NCBI GenBank assembly: GCA_001600455.1
Contig: BCKC01000005.1
Span: forward strand, 3,038,001-3,102,000
Reading direction: 5' to 3'
DNA length: 64,000 nucleotides
DNA from: Endocalyx cinctus
Lineage: Eukaryota > Ascomycota > Sordariomycetes > Amphisphaeriales > Apiosporaceae
Of this stretch, positions 52,701 through 64,000 are shown piece after piece. The translations under genes and the position numbers were made by a program. How positions within the stretch are numbered: position 1 is the first letter of the stretch; every line of letters starts with the position of its first letter. The notes below the pieces were generated by a model, which worked only from the letters and a program-made list of their open reading frames with translations, was not told where the DNA came from and searched no databases.

Positions 52701-55700
52701 AGCATCATCATTCCCAATATCCCTGATCAGGTCGATACCAGAGAAACCAGTATCTTTCAAGAGCTTGTCCCATTCTTCGATGGAGATACTTGGAGACAGG
52801 ACCCTGTCATCTTGAACACCAAACCACCAACCGGGGAAAAGACCAAATACGTAACTAAGGGTCCATCCTGACGGGGTGAAAGCCTCCTGGAAGATGAATT
52901 TCCCTCCAGGTTTCAGAGAAGTCCGAACACGCCTTAGAGTCTCCTTGAGATTAGTCGAAATATGGACGACGCTGACGGCGAGGACGGTGTCGTATTGACC
53001 AGCGGCGTAACCCTGGTCAACCCAGTCGCGTTCAATATCAAGAACTTTAAAAGTCATTTGAGAGAGGAAAGGGGCAAATTCTTTTTTCGCATCATCAAAG
53101 AAAGACGAAGACACGTCAGTGAAGTCGTACTGCTTGCACCGTAGCAGCCCATCCTCATCACCTGGCCGTGCGCATAGAGTAGCGACGAGATTCCGCGTCC
53201 CCGATCCGGTACCGCCGCCTATCTCGAGAATATTCATACCGGGGTTCTGGTGGACCAAGAGATCTACATACCCCGAGATCTGCATAGCCGATGTGTGACT
53301 GTTCCATTGCTCGTAGCAATCTTTAAGTAAGCCTGTACGCACCAAGATCTCAATGGGACTGGCGGTGCCGTTCCAAAAGGCAACCAAATTCGCGGCAACA
53401 ACCACATATAGGCGTCCGATTGCATTGGTATCTTCGATACGTTTGGTTAGCAATCCAAAGTTGTTCTTTGCCTGTTGGATGACCAAATCTGGATTACTAC
53501 CCCATCGTCGTTTTCTTTCATCGTCCGAACGGTGATGTTGCACCCAGTTCCAAAAGTGCGGTTTCCATGGGTCCTGAGGATCCACGGTTGTAGGGTCAAT
53601 AGCGTTAACGAACTCATCTAGCGAAAGTTCCACAAGCATCGCTAGATCTTTAAAGAAACCAGACAGATCCTGATCATCTGGATGGATCTTTTCCAGCAGA
53701 TAATGTATATCCTGCGGTTTCAACTTGTCTAGGGCTGGCTTGGAATCTATATTCATAAAAAAGTTTTTAGGATTGTGAAGATCGCTTTCTACCACCGGCG
53801 CAGCCGATATGTTGGTCAACTCTAAGCCATCGTACCATAATCGAACGTCGTTGGATCTTGCTTTACTCGTGGCTATTCCACTGCATTTGAAACCTCTCTT
53901 CGTGGTATCTACGATAGTGGCAAATGCACTGACTGTGTCTTGGTCAGGGTATGCTACTCCTCGTTCTGACACCCAGAGGTAATCCACACGAGTTGGTACG
54001 CTTGTAGCTATAGGCTTAGAGCCACCGGAAGTAACCGCCGTGAGTGGTAAGTGGAATAGCGCGTCCAGAGATGTTGGGTGAATGATATGCTCATCGTTGG
54101 CTTCGGTAAAAAGACTGATATCAGCAGTGACGTGTCTTTGGCTGCTGTCGTATCGCTGGTTGGTGGCGACACGGAAAGCTGGCCCGTATTCAAAACCGCA
54201 CTGCTGTTTGAGAAAATCGTACATGTGTTCGGAGGCCACGGGCTCCCCGCCACCTGAAAGTAAAGTGGCAAAGGATTCCGGAAGAACTTGCCGCTGGGCC
54301 TCGGCTTCTCTCATTGTCCATGCATTGTTATTGTCATCGAACTCAATGCTGATAAAGCCGTAGCAATTGACTGTGCTACTGTCATCTTTACCAAACATTC
54401 TTATGGAGAACTCATATACATGATCCGGGTTGTCAGCCCGTTGAATGGCACGGAGTGAAGTCTGAATTTCCAAGCTACCAGGATGGGTGGTCAAATCCAT
54501 AGGATGTTCGATTCGAACATCACGAAATGTATATCCGATAACGGTCTTCGAGCTTTCGCGCGCGAGCTGTTTCGCCGCCTCAATGACCATAACTAGCATA
54601 CCCCCGGCGGGGTATAAAACAGCACCGTTTATGACGTGATGCTCTGTCCAAGGGAGGTCTGACGTCCTGAGAAAATGACGCCAACGATATTCAGAGTGAT
54701 CCCAGTCCCGTGAGCGGACACCAAGAAACTCCGAGGGAGCATGTTGTCGTGAACGGTAATTTCGACTCAGGCGACTTTCATGCCAGTAGCTCCTCGAATG
54801 GTCGAAGGGGTATTCGGGCAGATCTACCAAAAGGGAACGATCTGCCTCATCGCCGGAAGGGTCATTAACCGCCCTTAGGTTGATAGGTACGCCCATACAG
54901 TACAGAGCTCCTATTGCGTTCAGGGTCGTCTTCACGGCTGATTGGTTCCTTGATAAGATGGAAGTATATCCGATATCATTTCCACGGGGATTATCCGCCA
55001 GAATTTCTCGAATGGGTCCTTGAAGTGCAGAATGAGGACCAATTTCGAGAAGGCTGCTGACGAGCCCGTCACGGGCGCACATTTTAATAACAGCGGGCGA
55101 AAATCGGACAGTGCTTTCCATGTTCGCGACCCAGTAGTGCGGCTGGAGTAGAGTCTCAGCATACTCCAACGCGCCAGTCACGCTTGAAATCATCGGCACC
55201 TCCTTTACCCTTGAAGATGACCCGCTTAAAGTCCCAATCATATTGGCATACTTGGTCGAAACTTGATACATTTGCTTAGAATGGTAGGCCACCCCTACTC
55301 GAAGCTTTCGTGCGAATATCTTCTCTTCGTCGAGGCGGGATTTCAATTTGTCGATAAGACCGCTTTCGCCAGCGACGGTCACGTTGGTCGGGCTGTTAAT
55401 ACACGCAACGGTGAGACCAAATGAGGTGGCGTTCTCATTCATGGCGTCTATAAGGCCCCTGACGTATTTCTCTGATGAACCGACTGCCATCATGGCTCCC
55501 TGTTGGCGGGAGTCTGATATCTCTGATAGCTCGGCCGAGCAGACACCTCTGAAGTATGCCAACTTCCAAGCTGATTCGGCGGATAGATACCCGCCAGCGT
55601 ATCTGTATTATTTTCAATTTCGCGTTAGCCAATCGCTGATAAATACGCTAAGTCTGAAGAACTTACGCAGCTGCAATTTCACCGGAAGAGTGTCCAACCA

Positions 55701-58108
55701 CGGCAGCCGGCTCAACGCCGAACGAGCTGAGTAGGTTTACTAGCGCTACCTGCAGTACGGTGCACAGAGTTTGACTGAACTCGGCACCGTGAATCCTAGT
55801 TGTGTCTTTCGTCTTCAGTAGTTCCTCTGTAACGTTATTAGCTTCTGAGACTGCGGGAACATTCTAATATCAGCCTTACCTGTAGCTGACCATGGGCAGC
55901 CTAATGTCATCAAATATTGACTCGCACGGCCAATGTCATCGCTGAACGAAGGATAACACATCAACTCTCTTCCCATAGCATACCATTGGGCGCCTTGACC
56001 TGTGAAAATATAACCAAGACCTGGCGTGGTAGGCTGTGCTTGGATAGGCAAGGATAGTTCTGATTTCAAATTCCTCAATTCAGATGGTGACTCCAGAACA
56101 GCGAAAGACTGCCAAGGAAGCCTGCTTCGGTGACTGTCCAGCGTGAAGGCGAGGTTCTTGAGAAATCTATTGGCGTGGTTGTCTAATTTATCTTTCTCTG
56201 AGAGTGATTCATAAGCACTAGCAATACGGTCGATACCTTCCTTGTCTGCGGTAGACCAGACTAGCAGCTGTGCTGCAGGTCCAGGTCTGATACCGTTCAT
56301 ATCTGTGCTGGCACATATAGCGGAATTTGGGGGTAGGGATGCGGTATTATGTCTTCCCGACAAACCCCTTAAGCGTAAATAATTATACGCATCATCAAGA
56401 ATGATGTGAGAGTTAGCACCGCCATAACCGAATGAGTTGACGGAAGCCCTCCTTAGGCCAGGGGTCGGCCATGGATAACACTCTTGAGGGAACTAGTTGA
56501 GGGCCAGAATTAGCTTCAACTCTGAAAGCGAAATATGATAAAATAGAAATGATGTACCTTAAGATGAAAGCCATCTGCGTCAATCTTTGGGTTCAGCTTC
56601 TCGAAGTTTGTGTTAGGTGGAATAATACCCTTTTCGAGCGCAAGTACGGCTTTGACAATGCCTGCTATTCCGCTTGCTCCTTCTAAATGGCCGATATTTG
56701 ATTTGACCGCACCCCTATTCCCATATTAGTGAGCTAGCGGTTCATTCCCTTTCAAATGGTGTGACTTACACATAGATGGGATCGGAGCTAGAGCGTTCTT
56801 TCTGAAACACCCTACCGATAGCGCTTGCTTCTAGCGGATCACCCAAGGGTGTTCCAGTGCCATGAGCTTCAAAATATCTCGTGTGCTTTGTTGACAAGGC
56901 TGCTCGTCGGTAGGTAGCCCTAATAAGCCGTTCTTGTGCCTCGCTACTTGGCTGGGTGATGCCTGGTGTTCGGCCGTCTTCATTTGATCCAGTTGATCGG
57001 ATGACCGCTCTGATGGTATTTCCATCACGGATTGCATCGGAGAGTCTCTTCAAGACGATGACACCGATACCTTCTCCTCTGGCGTATCCATTTGCTCGAT
57101 GATCAAACGAATGACACCTACTATCCGGAGAGAGGAAGTTCAGGTTTGTCATCCAGGCATAGTATTCAGGGGAGAAAGTCAGGTTACAGCCAGTGACGAG
57201 GCTCTATAGATACTTTTATTAGCGAAGACAATCCTTAGGTACTCGGAAATCCTTACCATATCAGTGCTGCCATTCCGTAGTGACTGGACGGCTAGGTCTA
57301 TGGCGGCAGCTGCGCTGGAACAAGCGGTATCCAAACCGATACTCGGTCCTTGTAAGTTGAAAAACCAACTCAGTCGATTGGCGAGCATACTGAGCCCGAG
57401 CCCGAGTGCAGCGTACATGGGAGACTGCTCTGGATCCCGGTAAAGCTGGATCATGTAGTCCATACTAAAAGAGCCGGTGTACACTCCCGTGGACGAACCG
57501 GAAACACTTTCCATGGTAATACCAGCTATTATAAGTGTTAAGATACATGATGATAGAAAACACTATCGACTTTACTCACCATTTTCAAGAGCTCTATAAG
57601 CGGTCTCAAGCAGCCACCTCTGCATGGGATCCATTGCAGAGGCTTCTGCGGGTGAAATGCCGAAAAATTCAGCATCGAATACACTTAGGTCTTCTTCAAT
57701 GAAGTGACCTCCTTGTATCGGAATCTAGATATCGACGAGTAAGTTAGGATACCATCTTTGAGTGAGTCCACTTATGTGATAATTCCATACCGTGCCTAAT
57801 CTGTTCTGCTTGTGGAAGAACCCCCGGGAGCTGAAGCGACTCTCTGGAAACTTGCTCATTGCACAACGTCTCTCTACAATCATCTTCCACAGTCCTTCTG
57901 GTGTCACAGCATCTTCCGGAAATTTTATAGCAAATCCGCAGATGGCGATAGGGTCAGTATTGTCGCCATCGATCTCTGAAAGGTCGGGGTTAGCGTCATG
58001 GGAACCGTATGAGGCACCAGTAGGTTCTGCACCCCCATTACAGTCGCCATTGAGTGGTTTGGCGCCATTAAGCCCATTGCTCACGGGCTGCTCTATGGAA
58101 GTACTCAT
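49748..58108 (-). CDS. Highly reducing type I polyketide synthase (KS-AT-DH-MT-ER-KR-ACP)
   Basis: Ten exons: 58108-57791, 57724-57580, 57525-57257, 57203-56770, 56714-56558, 56492-55880, 55826-55667, 55602-51048, 50992-50672 and 50611-49748; introns 53-66 bp, all GT-AG and in phase, giving 2611 aa. KS: Cys223 (DTACSS), His358 (EAHGTGT), His398 (KSNIGH). AT: GQGAQW from about 605 and Ser692 (GHSSGE). DH: His1021 ([10 protein letters not shown]) and Asp1212 (HPTSLDALF). C-methyltransferase: [11 protein letters not shown] at about 1491, with His1579 and Glu1605. ER: about 1902-2217, degenerate. KR: GGLGGIG 2238-2244, Ser2365/2366, Tyr2379. ACP: phosphopantetheine Ser2566 (GIDSIS). All but the ER look intact. 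It would build a methylated, partly reduced linear chain in the cytosol. There is no thioesterase, reductase or condensation domain, so release is by another enzyme. The product cannot be named. The GMC oxidase upstream is on the same strand. Confidence 0.95.
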
Positions 58109-60940
58109 CCCAGCTACTTGAAAGGAAGTTTATGAGTCAGAATATCCAGATGCTTGGGTGAATAGAGTGGAATTAATTATGAGTATCTATCTTAGGAAAA
58201 AGATAAAACCTGTACCGCTCACTTTATATCCACTTCCTGAGACAAACACGGCAGCTTATACACATCATCCGTGCCCCATTGGCTATATGCGTCTGACAGT
58301 AGGCAAGTATAAAATGTTAAACGGGCGGTATAGTCAAGCTATCTTCACCCGCGCTAGCCCTGTCAGACTCATGTTCATATGATTTTATTTTGTCTGTCTA
58401 CATTTGATTTGCTACAAACTAATAAGCCTTCACGACCTATACGTTTTTTCCTTCCTCTTTTTCCGACTTCATATTCATCGTATACGGATTCTCATGTTCC
58501 ACATATGCATCTCTAGTCTCTGGTCTTTTTGTAAACTTGGAAGTGTACTGTCTTGGTAACGAATGCGCCGCGTGTATAAGCCCCTTTCTTGGAAAAGGAG
58601 TCCATCCCTGGCCTTCAAATGCTTACGGTAATGACCCAACACCGGAGTTTTTGTTGAAAGAGGAAAATATTATTGACTTCTAGATAAGGTAGTTATCGAG
58701 TTTGGACGCCACATTTTAACATCTCTCACTCGAAATCGTCATCATCGTATCTATACTGGAGATCGAGTATAGACGATCCCTTAGATTCTATGCAGGAATG
58801 CAACGGCATTGGCTTGTGGGGACGAGAAAAATATCATCAGCAAATCCTTCTATACTACATACTACATCCGCCTCGGATTACGATATTTTCATTCGGGTGA
58901 TAGAAAGAGGTGAGAAAGGTACCGTGCATTTATTTATCCCGGTTGCATCGGTAGTCTTCGTTATATTACCAAACAACTTTCAATTCTTAACCGAGTTTCC
59001 CGTAATTACAAATATACGTGGACTAGTATACATATAGCAAATTTTTATCAACAGCAGGGTTAGCATTGCGTTCCATATAAGGATTTCAATCCTTGTAGTA
59101 TGAAAGTATACTACTATTAGTTAACGTACGCAGTGGTGAGTGGGCCGTTTATCTTTGTTTCAGGGGAGTTTACGAACATCACAGGGGTATCATTTACTTC
59201 CTCTCTCCTCCACCACTCGCATCAAGAGTCCAAGAAAAGGAGATGTGTTTTTTTCTTTTCTTTTTCGACTGAAATAGAGATAAGGTTAGCTGTACCTTGT
59301 CATTCTGACGACATAGGACTATAATTATTACAAACGAGACATCCTACGGTAAAGACGTAATGACTCCAAGTTGTCAGCCTGCCGATCATACGCCAGTGTG
59401 AATTTGTTCTCGCTCCTCAGTGTGCTCAAGTACGACGCGTTCTCAAAGTCGAAGGATTTTATGGATTATGCCAGCCATCAATATATTACCCGGATGTGAA
59501 GCCGTACGGGCCGTGTCCTATCAAACAGGAGAGGGCTCCATTTTATATATTGGATAGGTTGCGTTGGAAGATACTCAAGCAACTGCGCATTGATTTGGTA
59601 GGTTGTGATACTTGGATGCGAACTTACATAATAGCCCAAAGAGCGGCATAAGCCTCGGTCAAGTCTTTCTCTCCCTTCTTTTTTTCTTTCTTTTTTTCCT
59701 GAAAAAAAAAAGGGAGGGGAGGGGTAAAAAGAAACAACAGGGGTTTTTGAAGCATTTCAATAACTGTATCCAAGTAGATGGAACAGCATAACTCAGCTCA
59801 TACGACTCAGGGACTCTTCCCTGATTCTTTTCGCGCCAATATACTATATATATATATATATATATATACGCACAATGAAAGAGAAAAGCTTCTACTCCCG
59901 GTGGGGTACCGACTGAGGTTTTGGGGAGTCGTCACCGTGCCTTACGACACTAACCCACCTCTTCTTCCATCCCTTGCTGTACCTGACCTGGCAGCCTGAT
60001 TACAGAAATTCGTGATCGCTGCGAACAGAGTGCATACTAACTAAGTCCTAGTTAAACCGCCGACCACACGCCCTGCTAGTGTATACTATGTATACTTGAC
60101 AGTCCCCAAAAACGTATGCCTGCTATTGTACAGGTCGAAAGGACCATGCAGTGACGAGGGTCCGGGCCGATACATTGCAACCGCGATCACAAGTAACCTA
60201 GTGTACTATTTATCTCCTCCCCCATTTATATGTACATACTTAGTATAGAGGAGCATTCTAAGACCCACTGCAGAGATAGTAAGAGTGGCTCCCTTTACGA
60301 TCTTCGCTTCCTCCACAATAGTAGAAAGGGGATATCCATATCCTGGTACTGCAGAGGACTTATCAATAGGTTAACTATGCATACTACATTATACCCAACA
60401 TGGTATCACGAAGAGGTATGGGATTAATTGCATGCCACGTCGGCTCGGGCAAAGTTTACCACCCCAGCTGCCCAGGCACCCAGGCGATTCTTGGCGAGGG
60501 ACGATGCCGAGAAGAAATTTCCTCTACTGTGTACCCTCCGAATGAGACCTAGTATAGGGCTATGCTCCACATAATATAAGCATAGTTACTTAATTAACTG
60601 AATGATCTGCAATTGGATTATAACGATCCAGCCAATAATAAAACATTATCAAATGCACCGTGATCAGTTCAAAATATGTCTGATGTAACTATGAAGATGA
60701 CTGTATCATACTTTACTGGGGGTCAACTACTCTTAGCCCGCTAGTTGTAAGACTGATGTTACATATGCAGCCGAATCTTCGAACAATCAAGTACCGAGCG
60801 GCATAACAAAACAAGTTAACTAAGGCAGTGCAATAGAACCAAGAAGTTCTTCCTCGTATCAACGTTACCAGGATCACAATGATAATCTAAAGCTGACTCT
60901 CCGCCTTTTCATCACATCAACCTAATTGGGCGACGGGGCG
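58109..60940. other. 2.8 kb spacer between the PKS and the GMC oxidase
   Basis: It contains the PKS promoter and the 3' side of the GMC gene. I see a (TA)12 microsatellite at 59845-59868 and a T-rich tract followed by an A/G-rich tract at 59668-59737. Open frames are under 80 codons and look random. No transcription factor, transporter or P450 gene is present here. Confidence 0.55.
59845..59868. repeat. (TA)12 microsatellite
   Basis: Twelve TA units in the spacer between the PKS and the GMC oxidase. Confidence 0.9.
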
Positions 60941-63011
60941 TCACTTGGCACTCACGCCCAGCTCTTCAATGATAATATCAGCCGCCTTTTCGGCAATCGT
61001 CATGGCGGTGTTACAGGTGTTGGCGCCGATGTTGGAGGGGCAGATGCTCAGGTCTGCCAGCTTGAGGCCGCGCACGCCGTAGACGCTCAGGTTAGGGGCC
61101 ACGACGCCCCCCTCGTCGCGCGGCGCCATAGGGCAGGTCCCGATCGGGTGCCAGGTCGAGTCCGCGTGCCCGCGCACCCAGTCCTCGATGATCTTATCGT
61201 CCTCGGCACTGTACTCGATCTCCTCTGCTTTGTCCGCCCCGCCGTCGTGCTCTTCGTGGTATCGAGCCTTCGACTCCGCCGGGAAGACTGGGTGGAGACC
61301 TGGGACCACGCCATCGCACAGACCCATGTGATGAGCTAGCGAGCGGATCTTCTTGTACAGCCAAATGTGATTCTTGACGTCCAACCCCTGCGCATCTGAG
61401 AGGATACCAGGATCGAAGTCGGGCGCGTCGTCTAGCTTGGGCCCTGTGATGTAGAGATGGCCCCGGGAGAAGGGGTACAGACTAAACCCTACAAGCGTGA
61501 AATATTGCGCTGGGGGAAACATGGTTGAGGGGCCCGGGAACCTTATTATTTTTAGAGTTAGTTAGGAAATAAACGTAAATGGAAAATTCATGAGGATAAC
61601 ATGGGGTTCTTACGTAGCAACGGGAGATATGACCATCAAAGGTTTATCCGGCACGTTCTTGAAATGCTTATCCCAAGCAGCCTGGAACTCGGGTCCTAGG
61701 CTAGCGATGTCCTTATCATTAGGTCGCACCTTGGCTTGAACATCGATGGCGTTCCAGGTAAGACTGCCGTGGCCACTCGCGATGAGCTCTCCCGGGTCAA
61801 TGCGGCCTGAGTTGATGCGGTCCAGGGTCTCCTCGGGACCAAGACTCGACTTGAATGGGTACATCATGGATTGATGATCTTCGTAGGTTGCGCCTACACC
61901 TGGAAGATCCACTGCTACGGGGACTCCGGCACGTTTCAACACCTCCGGACTCCCGATACCTGATCTCTGTAGGATGAGGGGAGTGAAGAGCGGCCCAGCC
62001 GTGACGATGACCATCTTTCTGGCTTTAATAACCCCCGTCGCTTCCTTAGATGCGTCCGGTTGATAATCTGGGGTAGGTCGGTAGGCGACTCCCACGGCCG
62101 TCTCGTTTTCGACTATAACGCGTTCCACCTGCGACTCAAGCAGTACGTGCAGGTTGGGGTGTTTCCCGTCCGTGAGGCGAGGGTGTAGGTAGATCGAGGC
62201 GGTGTCTTGACGACGACCTTGAGGGTCTAGGTAACGCATCGTCCGCATGGCACCGTTTGCCTCTCCGAAACAGTTGATGTCCTCCACCTCAGGCCAGCCG
62301 AGTTTCGCTAGACCGTTGATGAAGTCATCTTCGAGTCTATGGCTGCGAAACTCGGGTCGAGATACCTGGATCGGACCATCGTAACCGTGCATCTCCTTCG
62401 GCCCAGGTCCATTGTAGGTTTCGAACTGGAGCACAGAGTAAAAATCGAGTTAGTAAACGTAATTCACGACATTCCGTGTTTGTGGATATATCACGAGTAT
62501 TTCCGTGTGTGTAGGTAACATACTTTCTTCATGTAAGGCAAGATCTCATCGGACGACCATCCCGGCGTTTTCCAGGCCTCGTAGTCAGACCGTTGGGGTC
62601 GACTGTAGAGAACGGAGTTGATGGACGTTCCTCCGCCGAGGATATGACCAGTTGGAACAGTGGCCTGCCTCCCAGCCAGATGCTCCGACTTGGGCCCCTG
62701 GAAAAACTTGGTGTAAGGATTGCCAGGAACGATGTGGCTCAGCCAGAAGCCAATATGATCAATAACTGGTATGCCCTGGTTATTGCTTCCACTCTCGACG
62801 ACCAGGACGGTCAATGAGGGGTCGGCATCCGAAAGGCGACTAGCGACAATGCAGCCAGTACCTCCGCCTTTTAGTGATAAATGCGTTACCGGTTAGTTGG
62901 CTAGTTAAGTGATCCGCAACTAGCGGGAAGATGTGATGAAAAGTACTTACCACCGACGACGATGACATCGACCTCTTTGAGGCCATCAGGTAGTTTGGTA
63001 TGAATACCCAT
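60941..63011 (-). CDS. GMC oxidoreductase, alcohol-oxidase-like
   Basis: Four exons: 63011-62951, 62867-62524, 62425-61614 and 61541-60941; introns 83, 98 and 72 bp; 605 aa. The FAD fold starts VDVIVVGGGGTGCIVASRL with the nucleotide-acid end LVVESG. GMC signature 1 is TGHILGGGTSINSVLYSRP and signature 2 is AGPLFTPLILQRSGIG. The catalytic pair is His537 (STWHPIGTCPM) and Asn580 (NIGANTCNTA), and the stretch SVYGVRGLKLADLSICPSN resembles methanol/alcohol oxidases (AA3_3) more than aryl-alcohol or glucose oxidases. It would oxidise a primary alcohol to an aldehyde with O2, giving H2O2. The C-terminus SAK is not a good PTS1, and no signal peptide is seen, so location is open. Next to the PKS it could tailor the polyketide or serve separate alcohol metabolism. 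Confidence 0.92.
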
Positions 63012-64000
63012 AGTATGATAAAGTTGTTGTCTATTATGAAGATCCGATTGGAACGTCGATCTATCTTTTCTCTACAGTATTTATTCTTCAGGGGTAATGG
63101 CTCTCAGAGGGTGGGTTTTAAGGAGATGTTAGATTTGAAATAAGCTTGATCGGGGAGTTCAAGATAGGCAGGGGGGACAAAGTTAACCCCGCGAACAGGG
63201 TTATCGCTTGGGAGGAATATAAGATCTTACGAATTTGAGCGACTTCTGACGTCTACACTATTGATATTTCACGAGAATATTCGAAGGAATGGATAATGCA
63301 TGCAAAAATCACTTCAAGGGGGGTTAAGAGGATGGGTTCTACACTATGAGGGTAAACTCTTGGTAATTATTTCGTATTTTCGTATCCAAAGTTGAGTTGG
63401 AACATCTTGCATGTAGAAAATCCACCTCGGTAGCTAGGTACCTCTCTAAGCTCTACTACAAGTTGATATGCCCTGATAATAGAAATAAGCATAATGGCAT
63501 TGCACCTTTATTTGGACCCCACGCTACCATCGCAATATTCCTTTCCATGCAAGGAAGACGCAAAGCGCCAATTGTAAGCTGCACTGGGCCGAATAGTTTC
63601 ATTCGTTTCGTAGGACCGACAGGGACAGCCTGGACCGCCGTAAACCACAATTCAGGCATCCCCTCTTTGTATTCTTTTAACTGCCCATACGATGTTACAT
63701 TCTACGTATCTTGGGTGGGCAGACTATGCGCCCACATTGATGATTCGAATATCTACATAAGCTCGCTCTCGCTCAGAGTCCCCACATTGAACGCGGTACC
63801 GTACTATCCGGCTGCGCCGCTGTAGATCCTCCTTATTCCCTCCATCCTCGTCACCGTATTATACTCTAACCTAAACTTACGAAACATATTATATACTACA
63901 ATAGGATACATGTTTCTAATATAAAATATAATGATTAAAAAAAATATCATATTGATATTAGTTTTTTCTTTAATATATCATTAAAAACAAAGATATAAAT
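63012..64000. other. Promoter side of the GMC gene and window end
   Basis: 989 bp upstream of the GMC oxidase. A TAACCC...GGGTTA inverted repeat lies at 63184-63203, about 175 bp before the start codon. A 142-codon open frame at 63397-63825 starts with TTG and matches nothing I know. The last 150 bp are extremely AT-rich. Confidence 0.5.

Noticed and set aside
59668..59737. Pyrimidine tract followed by purine tract, considered as a transposon end or intron
   Set aside because: No target duplication, inverted ends or flanking exons. Simple sequence is enough to explain it.
63397..63825. 142-codon open frame on the plus strand
   Set aside because: Starts at TTG and the product resembles no family I know; no splice-site support. 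Could be revisited with transcript data.
1..64000. Search for tRNA, rRNA, CRISPR arrays and transposons
   Set aside because: Scanning for T-loop GTTCRANYC with a matching fold, spaced direct repeats, and transposase or reverse-transcriptase motifs gave nothing I could support. A covariance-model search would be decisive for small RNAs.

Overview
The window is nuclear DNA of a filamentous ascomycete (Pezizomycotina). Genes are GC-rich and cut by short introns (mostly 53-125 bp) with GTRAGT donors and YAG acceptors, and they sit in long AT-rich spacers. The gene set fits this: RAD50, an Sm-class snRNP protein, the GID ligase subunit RMD5, a fungal F-box protein, an STB6-like protein, CE1 esterase with a fungal CBM1, and a fungal highly reducing PKS. 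A plant-associated or wood-decaying Sordariomycete or Leotiomycete is my guess; the sequence does not fix the genus. I rebuilt exon-intron models by reading splice sites and checking phase; multi-exon spans below give exon coordinates in the evidence.

Layout. 1-109: start of a D-2-hydroxyacid dehydrogenase (-). 1.1-3.2 kb: secreted DUF8021-type protein (-) and an atypical SDR (-). 4.4-16.0 kb, a carbohydrate/transport block, all (+): secreted GH3 beta-xylosidase, two unrecognised proteins, a 14-TM MFS exporter, and a CE1 acetyl-xylan/feruloyl-type esterase with CBM1. A 160-N assembly gap lies at 16603-16762. 16.8-20.3 kb (-): tail-anchored unknown protein, Sm-F, YbjQ-like protein. 22.5-23.3 kb (+): MsrA. 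23.9-29.0 kb (-): F-box protein and a mitochondrial GHITM/Bax-inhibitor-like protein, the latter divergent from RAD50 (+, 30.0-34.0 kb). 35.0-37.2 kb (-): PP4 regulatory subunit 2 (Psy4-like). A 3.6 kb gene-free stretch then leads into a UPF0658 Golgi membrane protein (+). RMD5 (-) and the STB6-like gene (+) share a divergent promoter near 46 kb.

49.7-63.0 kb is the accessory part: a 10-exon highly reducing PKS (about 2611 aa; KS-AT-DH-MT-ER-KR-ACP) and, 2.8 kb upstream of it on the same strand, a GMC alcohol-oxidase-like flavoenzyme. This looks like a minimal polyketide locus. The PKS has no release domain, and its ER domain has lost recognisable motifs and is probably inactive, so the chain would need outside release and possibly trans enoyl reduction.

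The two xylan-acting secreted enzymes lie about 10 kb apart with the exporter between them; the xylosidase promoter carries a candidate XlnR-type GGCTAA site. The most unusual non-coding signals are a stretch of about 1.06 kb with no ATG on the sense strand directly before the UPF0658 gene, U-runs just after many 5' splice sites, and a recurring TAGGTAC/TACCTA-type palindromic motif in the spacers.
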